Assembly: GCA_963720675.1 (NCBI GenBank)
Contig: CAVRGH010000010.1
Coordinates: 682,001-746,000 of the forward strand
Reading direction: 5' to 3'
DNA length: 64,000 nucleotides
From: JALHSW01 sp963720675
Lineage (GTDB): Bacteria; Actinomycetota; Acidimicrobiia; IMCC26256; PALSA-555
Below the pieces are notes generated by a model, which did no database searches, was not told the origin of the DNA, and saw only the letters and a program-made list of their open reading frames with translations. How positions within the stretch are numbered: the first letter of the stretch is position 1; every line of letters begins with the position of its first letter. The translations under genes and the position numbers were made by a program. Below, piece after piece: positions 37,559 through 46,070 of this stretch.

Positions 37559-38023
37559 TCAGGAGTGCTTGGCGAGCTCCGCGAACAACGGATCGTTGAA
37601 TCCCTTGGTGCCGACCGTCATCGCCTCGAGCTCGAAGCGCTCCCCGGTCGAGACGATCTCGATGATGACGCCCTTGGTCATCTTCTTGTCGTCCATGGCG
37701 ACACGGAGGTCGCTGCGGTTCCAGACGCCGATCTGCTCGGTCACCTTCGTCTTGTAGCCGGACTGCTTCGAGTTGAAGGCGTAGATCTTGTCGGCGGTGA
37801 CCGCGAGCAAGGCCTGCCGGAACTTGAACACACCTTGCTTCCCGAGCCCGCCCGCCTTCTTGTTGTTGCTCATGCGCATGATCGTCCCGGCCAACCCGCT
37901 GATCTGCCCGACTCCCATCGCGCCGACGGACCCGGCCGGTTGCAGGATCCCGGCGGCGATCACCGGTTCGGGGACGTGCTCTTGTGCCGTCTCGTTGATC
38001 TGTGCGACCCAATCCCTTGCCAT
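37559..38023 (-). CDS. Hypothetical PH-like domain protein
   Basis: 154 residues, no signal peptide, no membrane helix. The middle and C-terminal parts (RQALLAVTADKIYAFNSK, then alternating strands to GERFELEAMTVG) look like a small pleckstrin-homology-like barrel of the kind seen in bacterial proteins of unknown role; an N-terminal helix and a Gly/Asn-rich linker precede it. Strong GAGGAGGA site before ATG 38023. Monocistronic. I do not recognise a function. Confidence 0.75.
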   Translation of the reverse strand: MARDWVAQINETAQEHVPEPVIAAGILQPAGSVGAMGVGQISGLAGTIMRMSNNKKAGGLGKQGVFKFRQALLAVTADKIYAFNSKQSGYKTKVTEQIGVWNRSDLRVAMDDKKMTKGVIIEIVSTGERFELEAMTVGTKGFNDPLFAELAKHS

Positions 38024-38107
38024 CCCGGTCCTCCTCGTTCGGCGATCGCTGCCGTCGGAGACGGTACGCCCCCGACCGTTCGGACGCTCGTGCTCGGCGC
38101 GTCCGGA

Positions 38108-38113
38108 TAGCCT
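38108..38113 (+). promoter_or_regulatory. -10 box of a probable leaderless promoter (DUF2889 operon)
   Basis: TAGCCT, eight bases before GTG 38122, in the 98-base gap between divergent genes. No Shine-Dalgarno precedes the GTG. Confidence 0.4.
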
Positions 38114-38121
38114 GACGCCCC

Positions 38122-38754
38122 GTGTCGTCGACCGCTTACAGCGAAGGGTCCTCGCTCGACGGCCCGCGAGGGAGCTTCCTCGATCTCCCGCCGGAGAGCA
38201 TCGAGCGCCACAAGGCGGTCGGACTCTGGTACGAGGACACGACGCTCCGGGTCCGGGCCCACCTGCGCGACGCCTACACCGGGCCGGCCGGGATCGAGCG
38301 CGACGTCGTCGTGCTGCACGAGTACCAGCTCGACCTCTGGGTCGACGAGGCGACGCACGAGATCACGAAGGTCGAGGTCGTCCCGTTGAACCTGCCCTAC
38401 GACGAGTGCTTCGACGCACCGGGCTTCGTCCAGCGGCTCGTCGGGCTCCGGCTCGTCCGGGGGTTCACGGGCCAGGCCCTCGCACTCCTCGAAGCCGAGG
38501 CCGGATGCACGCACCTCAACTCCCTCATCTCGGACCTGGCGATCGCAGGGCTCTTCTGCGGGTACGTCCGCCTCCAGGAGCAGGCACGCGCGACGGGCTC
38601 GTTGCCGGTCCTGCCGGCCAGCGACGAGCGCACCGGCGTGTGCACCGGCTGGCGCGCCGGCGGCACCCTCGCCACCTGGATGGAGTCGGGGAAGGGCATC
38701 GCTCCGTCGCGCATCTACCCCACGATCCGGCCGACGGTCGAGCCGGACGCGTGA
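38122..38754 (+). CDS. DUF2889 family protein
   Basis: 210 residues. Conserved layout of DUF2889: an N-terminal beta-rich half (GLWYEDTTLRVRAHLRDAYT, then HEYQLDLWVDEATHEITKVE) and a helical half with CTHLNSLISDLAI and a closing CTGWRAGGT. Function of the family is unknown. GTG 38122 is supported by the TAGCCT box. Its TGA overlaps the GTG of the following ligase gene, so the two are co-translated. Association with an acyl-CoA ligase suggests a role in metabolism of an unusual acid. Confidence 0.82.
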   Translation: MSSTAYSEGSSLDGPRGSFLDLPPESIERHKAVGLWYEDTTLRVRAHLRDAYTGPAGIERDVVVLHEYQLDLWVDEATHEITKVEVVPLNLPYDECFDAPGFVQRLVGLRLVRGFTGQALALLEAEAGCTHLNSLISDLAIAGLFCGYVRLQEQARATGSLPVLPASDERTGVCTGWRAGGTLATWMESGKGIAPSRIYPTIRPTVEPDA

Positions 38755-40087
38755 GCATGGATCCGACCTCGCTCGATCCGGACAGGCGCTACTTCTCGCC
38801 CGAGATCGAGCAGATGGCGCGCGCCGACATCGACGCGCAACGCGACGAGAAGCTCCTCGGCGACCTCCTGCCGTGGGCCTACAAGCGGTCCGGGCTCATC
38901 CGCGAGACCTGGGACGCCGCGGGCGTGAAGCCCGCCGACATCAGCTCCATGGACGACTTCCGCGAGAAGGTCCCGTTCATCGACAAGGACGCGATCCGCT
39001 CCTACCGCGACCGGCACGACGACCCCTACGGCGGGCTGCTCTGCCTCGACCCCGCCGACCCGACGATGAAGGGCATCTTCTCGGCGATCTTCTCCACGTC
39101 GGGGACGACCGGCGATCCGACGCCTGCCCCCTTCGCGGGGCGCGGTCCGAGCATGCTCGTGCGCGAGTTCTGGGAGCTCGGCGCGCGACCGGGCGACCAC
39201 TTCCTGCATTGCCTCTTCACGTTCCGAGGTCCGAGCATCCACGACACCATCCGCGGCATCGGCGCGACACCGGTGTTCATCGACCACCAGCCCCAGGACG
39301 TCGGCGAGCTGCTCCGCTTCAGCCGCGACTTCCGGCCGACGGGTTGGTACACGCTCTCGGGCCCGCTCATCATGATGATCGAGGAGGCCGCGACCCGCCT
39401 CGGCGTCGACCTCCAGGACGCGTTCTCCTCGTACCAGGGCGTCGTCTTCGCGGGCGAGCCGATCGGCCCCCGCGCGCGGCGCGCGTCGAGGAGTGGGGCC
39501 TGGAGCTGTTCATCCAGACGAGCCTCGGTGATGTCGGTGCCGCGACCGAGTGCCGCGAGCACGACGGCTGCCACATGTGGGAGGACACCGCCTTCATCGA
39601 GTCTCTCGACCCCGAGGGGACGGACTCGGTCGGCGACGGCGAACGGGGGGAGCTCGTCTCCACCACGCTCATCGACAAGGTCGCGCCTCTGGTCCGGTAC
39701 CGCTCTGACGACCTGGTGCGCGTCACCCGCGAGCCGTGCGGCTGCGGACGAACGCATGGTCGCGTCCACACGCTCGGCCGCAAGGGCGACGAGCTCCTCG
39801 TCGAGGGCGTCTCGGTGCTCCCCGGCGACGTGTGGGATGCCGTCGAGAGCATCGACGAGACGAACGGGCTGTTCCAGATGATCCGTCCGGCTCGCGAGGT
39901 CGACACGCTCCAGCTCCGGGTCGGGTACGCGACCGAGGGACCGGGTGGCCTGCCCGCGCTCCGGGCCCGCATCGAGGACGCCGTCGAGGAGTCGGTGGGC
40001 ATCCGGCCCGACATCGACCTGGTCGAGCGCGAGGTCCTGCTCCGCCAGGGCCCGCCCCACAAGATCCCTCGGGTGACGAAAGCATGA
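38751..40087 (+). CDS. PaaK-like acyl/aryl-CoA ligase, one frameshift
   Basis: About 445 residues, the size of phenylacetate-CoA ligases. IFSTSGTTGDPTPAPF (about 111-126) is the ATP-binding loop. After the frame break (near 39480, one base missing in a GC-rich run) come VEEWGLELFIQTSLGD, VRYRSDDLVRVTREPCGCGR with a zinc-binding CxC, and LLVEGVSVLPGDVWDAVE of the C-terminal lid. Both halves are intact, so the break may be a sequencing error. GTG 38751 overlaps the DUF2889 stop; ATG 38757 is an alternative. Coupled through a 15-codon frame to the next gene. Substrate not identifiable. Confidence 0.85.
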
Positions 40088-40131
40088 GGACCCGGAGCAC
40101 GAGGACCCGGAGCACGAGGACCCGCGCATGA
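40084..40131 (+). CDS. 15-codon coupling ORF made of a 15-bp repeat
   Basis: ATG 40084 overlaps the ligase TGA (ATGA), reads 15 codons as MRTRSTRTRSTRTRA and ends at a TGA that overlaps the next gene's ATG (ATGA). It therefore hands ribosomes from the ligase to the next gene. Its body is the repeat at 40086-40124. Probably a relay without a product of its own; not conserved as far as I can judge. Confidence 0.3.
   Translation: MRTRSTRTRSTRTRA
40086..40124 (+). repeat. 15-bp tandem repeat, 2.6 copies
   Basis: GAGGACCCGGAGCAC at 40086-40100 and 40101-40115, then the first nine bases again to 40124. The copies are identical. The unit length is a multiple of three, so gain or loss of copies would keep the coupling ORF open. 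Confidence 0.85.
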
Positions 40132-40793
40132 CGTTCGCCGCCGCGTACGAGGATCCACCCCGCGTGTGGGGCGTCGGCCGCGTCGTGGTCGGCGACGAGG
40201 TCGTCCCGTGGGAGGTCAGCGAGGCCGACATCGACGACGAGACCGAGGTCGCGACCGACTTCCTCCGTGAGCTCGGTCTGCGCGAAGACGAGCTCGTGCT
40301 CCTCGTGTCGTACCTCTCCCAGGCGATCCACGTCGCGCCGTTCGAGCGCGCCGCCGGCAAGGTCGGCGCGCTGTACTCATCCGCCGACGCGAGCCGGTTC
40401 GATGCGTTCCGTACCGCGTCGCTCGTGCGTCAGCTGCGGCCGAGCGTGGTGTTCGGAGTCGACGATGCCGTACTCGACGGCTTCGCCGATCTCGAGCGCG
40501 ATCCTGCCGAGGTGTTCGAGGCGGTGCGCTCGGTGGTCGCGTCCGGCACGACCGCGCAGGCCAGACTCATCGATGCCGGCGTGACGGCCGGAGTCTGGCT
40601 GCGCCTCGGGCCGCTCAACGCGGTCGGACGGCCGGGCGAGCACGAGCTCCGGTACGACGCCACGCGCTGGCAGGTCGACGCGCCCGACGGGGAGCTGCTC
40701 GTGACGAACGTCGCCGAGCGCCTCACCCCGAGCGACCGTTTCCGCACGGGTGTGCGCGGGAGCGTCCCCGCCCCCGGCCGCATCGCGCTCTGA
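40128..40793 (+). CDS. Hypothetical protein of the DUF2889/ligase cassette
   Basis: 221 residues, acidic, no membrane helix or signal peptide. I do not recognise it. It is mixed alpha/beta with a segment (LVLLVSYLSQAIHVAPFERA) that recalls the AMP-ligase or acyltransferase fold and a later helix-rich part with WLRLGPLNAVGRPGEHELRY. It ends a three-gene operon with DUF2889 and a PaaK-like ligase, so it may bind or present the ligase's substrate or product. A C-terminal strand-rich tail ends RGSVPAPGRIAL. Confidence 0.7.
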   Translation: MTFAAAYEDPPRVWGVGRVVVGDEVVPWEVSEADIDDETEVATDFLRELGLREDELVLLVSYLSQAIHVAPFERAAGKVGALYSSADASRFDAFRTASLVRQLRPSVVFGVDDAVLDGFADLERDPAEVFEAVRSVVASGTTAQARLIDAGVTAGVWLRLGPLNAVGRPGEHELRYDATRWQVDAPDGELLVTNVAERLTPSDRFRTGVRGSVPAPGRIAL

Positions 40794-40810
40794 CGCTCCC
40801 CACCTCGGGT

Positions 40811-40857
40811 TTCTTGGCACGCTCCGTCGCACTATTCGCGCGCCAACGTGCCAAGAA
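40811..40857. terminator. Long inverted repeat between convergent genes
   Basis: TTCTTGGCACG (40811-40821) and CGTGCCAAGAA (40847-40857) form a perfect 11-bp stem with a 25-base loop in the 81-base gap between the plus-strand hypothetical gene and the minus-strand O-methyltransferase. The stem starts with TTCTT and ends with AAGAA, so each strand has a short U-rich run inside the stem. Best read as a bidirectional terminator; a protein-binding site is possible. Confidence 0.45.
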
Positions 40858-40874
40858 CGTCGACCGAAGCTGCC

Positions 40875-41540
40875 TCAGCGCTTGCGGATCAGCGTCAATC
40901 CGTCGCCGATGGTGAGGATGGTCGACTCGACGCGCGCGTCCGCGGCGACCAGGTCGTTGAACGCTCGGATCGCCCGAACGTCGTCGTCGGTGGCGGCAGT
41001 GTCGATCACCGCGCCGCTCCACAACGTGTTGTCGACGAGGATCACGCCGTTCGGCCGCAGGCGGCGGAGCAGCTCCTCGTAGTACCCCGCGTAGCTTTGC
41101 TTGTCGGCATCGATGAAGGCGAGGTCGATCGGCTCATCGTCCGGTAGGGCGCGCAGCGTCTCGATCGCGGGCGCGATCACGAGCTCGATGCGGTCGTCGA
41201 CGCCGGCGCGCTTCCACCCCTCGCGCCCGATCGACGTCCACTCCTCGCTGACATCGCAGCACAGCAGAGATCCGCCGTCGGCGAGCCCGCGCGCGATGCA
41301 CAGCGCGGAGTACCCGGTGAACGTGCCGACCTCGACTGCACGTCGCACCCCGAGCAGGCGCGTGAGCATCGTCATGAACGAGCCCTGCTCGGGCGCGATC
41401 TGCATGATCGAGAGGTCCGCGACCTTCTCGTGCGTCTCGTCGATGAGCCACTGCTGGACCTCGTCGACCGGTGCGGTGTGCCCGAGGAGGTAGTCGTGCA
41501 TCTCGGGAGCGAGGAAGAACGACTTCGGTGTGTCAGCCAT
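40875..41540 (-). CDS. SAM-dependent O-methyltransferase (CCoAOMT family)
   Basis: 221 residues. AVEVGTFTGYSALCIARGL (68-86) is the SAM motif, IDLAFIDADKQSYAGYYEELL holds the metal-binding aspartate and lysine, and VDNTLWSG the second metal site, as in catechol/caffeoyl-CoA O-methyltransferases. It should methylate a catechol-like or similar hydroxyl. Nine bases after the mannosyltransferase-like gene on the same strand, so probably the end of the ADH operon. TAACCT six bases before ATG 41540 could also serve as its own -10, but contains the upstream stop codon. Confidence 0.9.
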   Translation of the reverse strand: MADTPKSFFLAPEMHDYLLGHTAPVDEVQQWLIDETHEKVADLSIMQIAPEQGSFMTMLTRLLGVRRAVEVGTFTGYSALCIARGLADGGSLLCCDVSEEWTSIGREGWKRAGVDDRIELVIAPAIETLRALPDDEPIDLAFIDADKQSYAGYYEELLRRLRPNGVILVDNTLWSGAVIDTAATDDDVRAIRAFNDLVAADARVESTILTIGDGLTLIRKR

Positions 41541-41549
41541 GGGCCGAGG

Positions 41550-42692
41550 TTACGGCACGTACTCACCGAGGAAGCTGAGCACGCAGTAGGCCGCGAGCCC
41601 CGCGGCCGCCAGGGTGCTGACGACTCGGTCGACCTCGCGTCGCTTCGTGAGCAGGGCGACGCCCAGGACGAGCGGGAAGGTCGTGAACGCATACCGTTCG
41701 AACGAGCCGACGTTCCGCGCCGTGAGCGCGAGCAGCACCGCTGCACCGGCGTATGCCGCATACGACGCCGGCAGCTTCCGGGCCACCACCACGACGAGCG
41801 CGACGACCACGGCGATCCAGAGCAGGTGCAGACCCGCACCGAAGCGGTCGCCGTCGATCGCGTGCCGGATCGCGTCCACGACGTGCGTGACCGGGTCGAC
41901 GGTCCCGCCGCGCAGGCGGGGCTTGTCCTGCACGCTGAACGGGAGCATCGGGTCGTCGTACCGGGCACCCACCCACGCGAGGTAGGTCGCGGTGCCCACG
42001 ATCGGTGATGCGACCGCGGCGAGGCGCGCTCCCCACTCGCGCGTGCTCACGTTGTTGTGCTCCCTCAGGACCTCGACGATCGCGGGCACGAAGAGGAGGA
42101 GCCCGACCGGACGAGTGAGCCCGGCGACCAGGCCGAAGGGCACGACGAGGAGCCAGCGCCGCGAGCGGAGCGCGAGGAACATCGCGACCCCACAGACGAG
42201 GAGCAGCGCTTCGGCGTACCCGAGCACGAGCGCCATCCCCGCGGGGATCACCGCCACGTACCACGCGGCGCGCCCTGCGAGCGCAGCATCACCGGTCTCG
42301 CGCAGCGTGAGCCGGTGCAGGAGCGCCCCGCCCACCAGCGCTGCCCCACTGGCGAGCACCAGCAGGGCCACGGCGGTGTGCCCGAGGAAGAGCCACCCGA
42401 GCCACCGCCCGAGGAGCGGGTACGCGGGGAAGAACCGCAACCCTGCCCGGGGCACGGAGCCGTAGCCGTGCTCGGCGATGCCGCGATAGAACGCACCGTC
42501 CCACGCGAAGAGCCCTTGCGACGCCGCGACGATGCCCTTCAGCTGCAGCTGGTCGACGAGATAGCGCGCCAGCTCGAGCGCCGCGACCACCAGGACACGC
42601 GCCACGAGCCACGGCACGATCGCCGCCCGCAGGTCCCGCCTGACGAACGCGCTGTCGGTCGCTCGGCGCACCACCGATCGGGCGGTGCTCAT
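41550..42692 (-). CDS. PIG-V/mannosyltransferase-like GT-C membrane protein
   Basis: 380 residues, eight to ten hydrophobic helices. FAWDGAFYRGIAEHGYGS (62-79) is the PIG-V signature with an aspartate (D65) in the first outer loop, followed by FFPAYPLLGRWLGW. PIG-V relatives add mannose from polyprenyl-phosphate-mannose on the outer membrane face. ATG 42692 lies three bases after the LLM gene stop. Its place in an oxidoreductase operon is odd and may reflect simple read-through. Confidence 0.8.
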   Translation of the reverse strand: MSTARSVVRRATDSAFVRRDLRAAIVPWLVARVLVVAALELARYLVDQLQLKGIVAASQGLFAWDGAFYRGIAEHGYGSVPRAGLRFFPAYPLLGRWLGWLFLGHTAVALLVLASGAALVGGALLHRLTLRETGDAALAGRAAWYVAVIPAGMALVLGYAEALLLVCGVAMFLALRSRRWLLVVPFGLVAGLTRPVGLLLFVPAIVEVLREHNNVSTREWGARLAAVASPIVGTATYLAWVGARYDDPMLPFSVQDKPRLRGGTVDPVTHVVDAIRHAIDGDRFGAGLHLLWIAVVVALVVVVARKLPASYAAYAGAAVLLALTARNVGSFERYAFTTFPLVLGVALLTKRREVDRVVSTLAAAGLAAYCVLSFLGEYVP

Positions 42693-42695
42693 CCG

Positions 42696-43676
42696 CTACG
42701 CGTCGACGAGGGGAACGACCTCACCGGCGAAGCGCTCGAGGCTCTCGGACGACGGGTAGTCCCGGAACCACAGGATGAACTCACGACACCCGGCATCGAC
42801 GAAGCCCTGCACCTTCTCGGCGACCTGTTCCACCGTACCGACGAAGTTGTCGCGCACGTAGCCTTCCGGATCGTCCCGACCCCAGAGGTGTCCGCCGTCG
42901 GGCTCGTCGAGCCAGCGCCCGAGGTCGGCGTCGGAGTCGAAGAGCCGGCAGTCCGGGGCGTGGGTCCGTGTGATGTCGTCGAAGGCGCGACCGATGCGTT
43001 CGCAGTGCCCGCGCAGGACCTCGGACTTGTGCACGAAGGTGTCGAGCCCGACCTGCCAGTTCGTCTTGTCGGCCCGTCGCGCGGCGATCGCGAGCGTGAC
43101 CTTCTCGCCACCGCCGCCGATCCAGATCTCCGGCAGCTGCTGGACGGGCTTCGGGTCGCAGTAGGCACCGTCGAACTGCAGATAGCGGCCGTCGAACGTG
43201 ACGGTCTCCTCGGTCCACATGCGACGGATGACCTCGATGGTCTCCTCGAGGATCCGGAGCCGGTCCCCCGCGGGGCGGAACTCGAAGCCGTACGCCTGGT
43301 ACTCCTCCTCGTACCACCCGGCGCCCATGCCCAGGATGAGTCGGCCCTGCGACATCACGTCGAGGGTCGCCGCCTCCTTCGCGAGCAGGCCGGCGTTGCG
43401 GTACGACGCGCACGTGACCATCTGGCCGAGGCGGATCGTCTCGGTCCGTTGCGAGAGGGCGGCCAGCATCGTGAACGCCTCGAAGACGTGCGTCGGCTCA
43501 CGGCGCGGCACCGTCTCGACGTGGTCGTAGACCCAGAGGTGGTCGTAACCCAGCTGCTCCGCCAGCACGGAGAGCTCCACGGTGCGCGCCCAGGCGTCCG
43601 GCCCCGACCAACCCGCGTACTCGAGCTTCCAACCCTGCGGCGCGAACGCACCCCATCGCAACGACGAGTCGGTCAT
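42696..43676 (-). CDS. LLM-class flavin (probably F420-dependent) oxidoreductase
   Basis: 326 residues. Luciferase-like TIM barrel: FAPQGWKLEYAG at the N-terminus, YDHLWVYDHVETVP, TETIRLGQMVTC, and RLILGMGAGWYEEEYQAYG, the sequence typical of actinobacterial F420-dependent LLM proteins. The C-terminal insert with GTVEQVAEKVQGFVDAGCREF is standard. ATG 43676 overlaps the VOC stop. Together with VOC and alcohol dehydrogenase it may oxidise or reduce a common substrate; whether the cofactor is F420 or FMN cannot be settled here. Confidence 0.9.
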   Translation of the reverse strand: MTDSSLRWGAFAPQGWKLEYAGWSGPDAWARTVELSVLAEQLGYDHLWVYDHVETVPRREPTHVFEAFTMLAALSQRTETIRLGQMVTCASYRNAGLLAKEAATLDVMSQGRLILGMGAGWYEEEYQAYGFEFRPAGDRLRILEETIEVIRRMWTEETVTFDGRYLQFDGAYCDPKPVQQLPEIWIGGGGEKVTLAIAARRADKTNWQVGLDTFVHKSEVLRGHCERIGRAFDDITRTHAPDCRLFDSDADLGRWLDEPDGGHLWGRDDPEGYVRDNFVGTVEQVAEKVQGFVDAGCREFILWFRDYPSSESLERFAGEVVPLVDA

Positions 43677-44143
43677 GGGGCCGCTCGTGCCGCTTCCTTG
43701 AAGTCCCACCACTGGATCTCGACCATCATCGGCAACAGGTACCCGATGTAGATCGAGGTGATCGCGAGCATCCCGTGGTCGTCGACCTGCTTGTCGACGA
43801 TGTCGACGCGATCGTCGTGCGCCCGGAACGCCTTCGCACGCTCGAGGACACCGTCGAGCTCGGCTTCGGTCTCGACCGACATGCCGTAGTGGTCGAGGCG
43901 AGCGCACGTCATCGGTTCGTCCTCGGCGATGAGGAACACGAACTGTTCGACGGTGTGGCAACCGAGCACGAGGCGACGACGGTCCTCCGTCATCACGTCG
44001 AGCTCCTTCCACCCGAAGACCTCGTCGTAGAACCGCGTGATGTCGGCGCGGTTCCCCTCGTCGAGCATGTCGGGCGAGAGGCTCATCGCGACGTGGTTGA
44101 ACCGCGGCGATCGGGTCTTGGTGACGCTCTCGGGCGTGCTCAT
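43673..44143 (-). CDS. VOC (glyoxalase/dioxygenase fold) protein
   Basis: 156 residues, one vicinal-oxygen-chelate module pair. RFNHVAMSLSPDM (first metal histidine), ARLDHYGMSV (second histidine) and MMVEIQWWDF (glutamate) give a plausible His-His-Glu metal site, so an isomerase, lyase or dioxygenase-type activity is expected. Overlaps the ADH stop and the LLM start as ATGA on both sides. Substrate unknown. Confidence 0.85.
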   Translation of the reverse strand: MSTPESVTKTRSPRFNHVAMSLSPDMLDEGNRADITRFYDEVFGWKELDVMTEDRRRLVLGCHTVEQFVFLIAEDEPMTCARLDHYGMSVETEAELDGVLERAKAFRAHDDRVDIVDKQVDDHGMLAITSIYIGYLLPMMVEIQWWDFKEAARAAP

Positions 44144-45198
44144 GTCGCAGCTCCCTGCCTCGGGACGATCATGACCTTCGCCGCCAGCTCGCCCCCGGCG
44201 AGACCCTGGATCGCACCGAGCAGCCCATCGAGGGGCACGTCCTCGGTCTCGATGAGGTCGTCGCTCGGGAAGTCGGGACGGGCGAGGAGCTCGAGTGCCC
44301 GGTCGAATCCGTCGGCGTCGTAGACGAACGCGCCCGTGACCACGAGCTCGTTCAGGAGGATCCGGTTCGCGTCGAAGCGCGGCGACTTGATCCCGGCTCC
44401 GACCAGGACGAGGGTGCCGCCCCGCTTGAGCTGGGTCAACGCGATCTCCATCGCGGCGTTGTGGCCCGAGCACTCCAGGGCGACGTCGAACGCGTCGTCG
44501 ATGACGTCGCCGGGCGTGCGAGGCGCCGCGAGCGTCTCGGGATCGACTGCGGTGGCCCCGAGCCGCTCGGCGAGGGCGCGACGGACCGGGTGCGGCTCAC
44601 TGACGACGATCTCGGTGACGCCACGCGCACGGGCGGCCGCGATGCTCAGCGTGCCGATCGGGCCGGCCCCAGTGATCAACAACCGTTGACCGGCGCGCAC
44701 GCCACCACGCGTCAGGCCGTGCAGGGCGACGGCGAGCGGCTCGGCGAGTGCGGCGTGCCGTAGCTCGATGCCGTCCGGGAGGCGCAGGAGCGACCGGTCG
44801 TCGACCAGCGTGTACTCGGCGAACGCGCCGTCCGCGTGAGCGCTCATGCCGGGAGTGCTCCGACCGAGGCACAGCGACGGTCGCCCCTCGCGACAGTGCT
44901 CGCACTCGCCGCATCGCGGCGTCGGCCCACCGATGACCTCGTCACCGACCTTCCACGTCGTGACCGCGTCACCGACGGCGACGACGCGGCCGCTGTACTC
45001 GTGCCCCTCGACCGTCTCGGGCCGTCCCCAGCCCTCGAGCACGAAGTGGATGTCGCTGCCGCAGATGCCGCAGTGGCTCACCTCGAGCAGCACGTCGTGA
45101 GCACCGACCTCGGGAACCGGGCGGTCCTCGACCGAGAGCTCTCCGGGGGTGCGGTAGACCGCGGCTCGCATGGTGGTGGGCAGCTGCTGGACCGTCAT
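44140..45198 (-). CDS. Zinc-dependent alcohol/polyol dehydrogenase (MDR family)
   Basis: About 352 residues. CGICGSDIH holds the catalytic zinc cysteine, GHEYSGRVVAVG the catalytic histidine/glutamate, CGECEHCREGRPSLC the four structural zinc cysteines, and ITGAGPIGTLSIAAARARG the NAD(P)-binding motif. Similar to sorbitol/threonine dehydrogenase types. ATG 45198 is used; ATG 45210 and 45171 are also in frame. Operator C (45220-45235) lies just upstream. First gene of the ADH-VOC-LLM operon. Confidence 0.9.
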   Translation of the reverse strand: MTVQQLPTTMRAAVYRTPGELSVEDRPVPEVGAHDVLLEVSHCGICGSDIHFVLEGWGRPETVEGHEYSGRVVAVGDAVTTWKVGDEVIGGPTPRCGECEHCREGRPSLCLGRSTPGMSAHADGAFAEYTLVDDRSLLRLPDGIELRHAALAEPLAVALHGLTRGGVRAGQRLLITGAGPIGTLSIAAARARGVTEIVVSEPHPVRRALAERLGATAVDPETLAAPRTPGDVIDDAFDVALECSGHNAAMEIALTQLKRGGTLVLVGAGIKSPRFDANRILLNELVVTGAFVYDADGFDRALELLARPDFPSDDLIETEDVPLDGLLGAIQGLAGGELAAKVMIVPRQGAAT

Positions 45199-45219
45199 GC
45201 GCGGCAGCATGGCCGGAAC

Positions 45220-45235
45220 CTGACGCCCACGTCAA
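45220..45235. promoter_or_regulatory. Operator C: CTGAC-N6-GTCAA
   Basis: CTGACGCCCACGTCAA, preceded by AAC as in operators A and B; one mismatch at the outermost palindrome base. Lies in the 67-base gap between iolB and the ADH operon. On the minus strand it reads TTGACG, which could double as a -35. Confidence 0.55.
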
Positions 45236-45265
45236 CAATCGCGACGGGTCCCGGACGGCTCGCGC

Positions 45266-45988
45266 TCAGGCGTAGTCCTCGTGCAACACCGTCGTGACGG
45301 TGTCGGAATCACCGGCCAGCGCCCACAGGTAGTACATCTCGCAGTCCGGCGCCGCGACGACCGGGTGCCAGCCGGCCGTGATCCGCTCGATGCTGCCATC
45401 GCGCACGACCACGGGCGCGTAGCTCGGCGTCGCTCCGGTCTGGTCTTCGAAGCCGACGTGGACGCCGAACCCGTGCTCGGGGTCGAAGCGGTAGAGGTAC
45501 AGCTCTTCGTGCTCGTGGCGGTGCGGCGGCCAGCTCGACCAGCCGCCCGGCGGGTTGAGCGTCTCGCCCACGATCAGCGGGCCCTCCGCGAGGTAGGTAC
45601 GGACGCGCCGCGCCGTGGTCCCCTCGCCGCGCGCCTCGTCGGCAACGGTCGCGGGGTCGATCAGTCGCGTCGGGATCGCCCGCGTGGTCGCTCGCCAGAC
45701 GATCGTGGCGCGCAGGTCGCCGGCCAGCGCGAAGTCGGTGTTCGGACCGATGCACGCCGACCACCCCGGACCGACGAACACGTCGTCGCGCCCTCGCACC
45801 TCGGTGGTCGCCTCCCCGGCGGTCAGCAGGCCGTCGCCATCCTCGATGAGCACCCATGCCGTGGCATCGCCCGTGCGGCCGGACGCCTCGCCCACCGTCC
45901 GCACGGCACCGAGGAGCCCGTCGGCACCCGGTTCGAGCAGTTCGGTGGCCGCGGCGGCCTCGAGGGTCAGGACCGATGCCGCCTGCAC
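45266..45988 (-). CDS. iolB: 5-deoxy-glucuronate isomerase-like protein
   Basis: 240 residues; IolB proteins are usually about 260-270. Two cupin halves. GGWSSWPPHRHEHEELYLYR is the metal-binding region of the second half (HxHxxE), followed by FGVHVGFEDQ and ITAGWHPVVAAPDCEMYYLW, all characteristic of IolB. It would isomerise 5-deoxyglucuronate to 2-deoxy-5-keto-gluconate in myo-inositol breakdown. GTG 45988 has GGAGGGGGG five bases upstream. No other inositol gene is present, so either the iol genes are elsewhere or it has another sugar-acid substrate. Confidence 0.85.
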   Translation of the reverse strand: MQAASVLTLEAAAATELLEPGADGLLGAVRTVGEASGRTGDATAWVLIEDGDGLLTAGEATTEVRGRDDVFVGPGWSACIGPNTDFALAGDLRATIVWRATTRAIPTRLIDPATVADEARGEGTTARRVRTYLAEGPLIVGETLNPPGGWSSWPPHRHEHEELYLYRFDPEHGFGVHVGFEDQTGATPSYAPVVVRDGSIERITAGWHPVVAAPDCEMYYLWALAGDSDTVTTVLHEDYA

Positions 45989-46070
45989 AGACCCCCCTCC
46001 CGTCAGATCCTCCGGATCGGCGAGCGTAATAGGGTCGTGGGAGCCGGGCGACCGGCGTCGAGGGGGGACG

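Noticed and set aside
40813..40830. Sigma-54-like TGGCACG box
   Set aside because: The expected TTGC element is missing at the right distance; the bases are part of the inverted repeat.
46006..46018. GATCC-TCC-GGATC palindrome between iolB and the EEP gene
   Set aside because: Single copy, contains short self-complementary TCCGGA, and no related site was found; too weak to call an operator.
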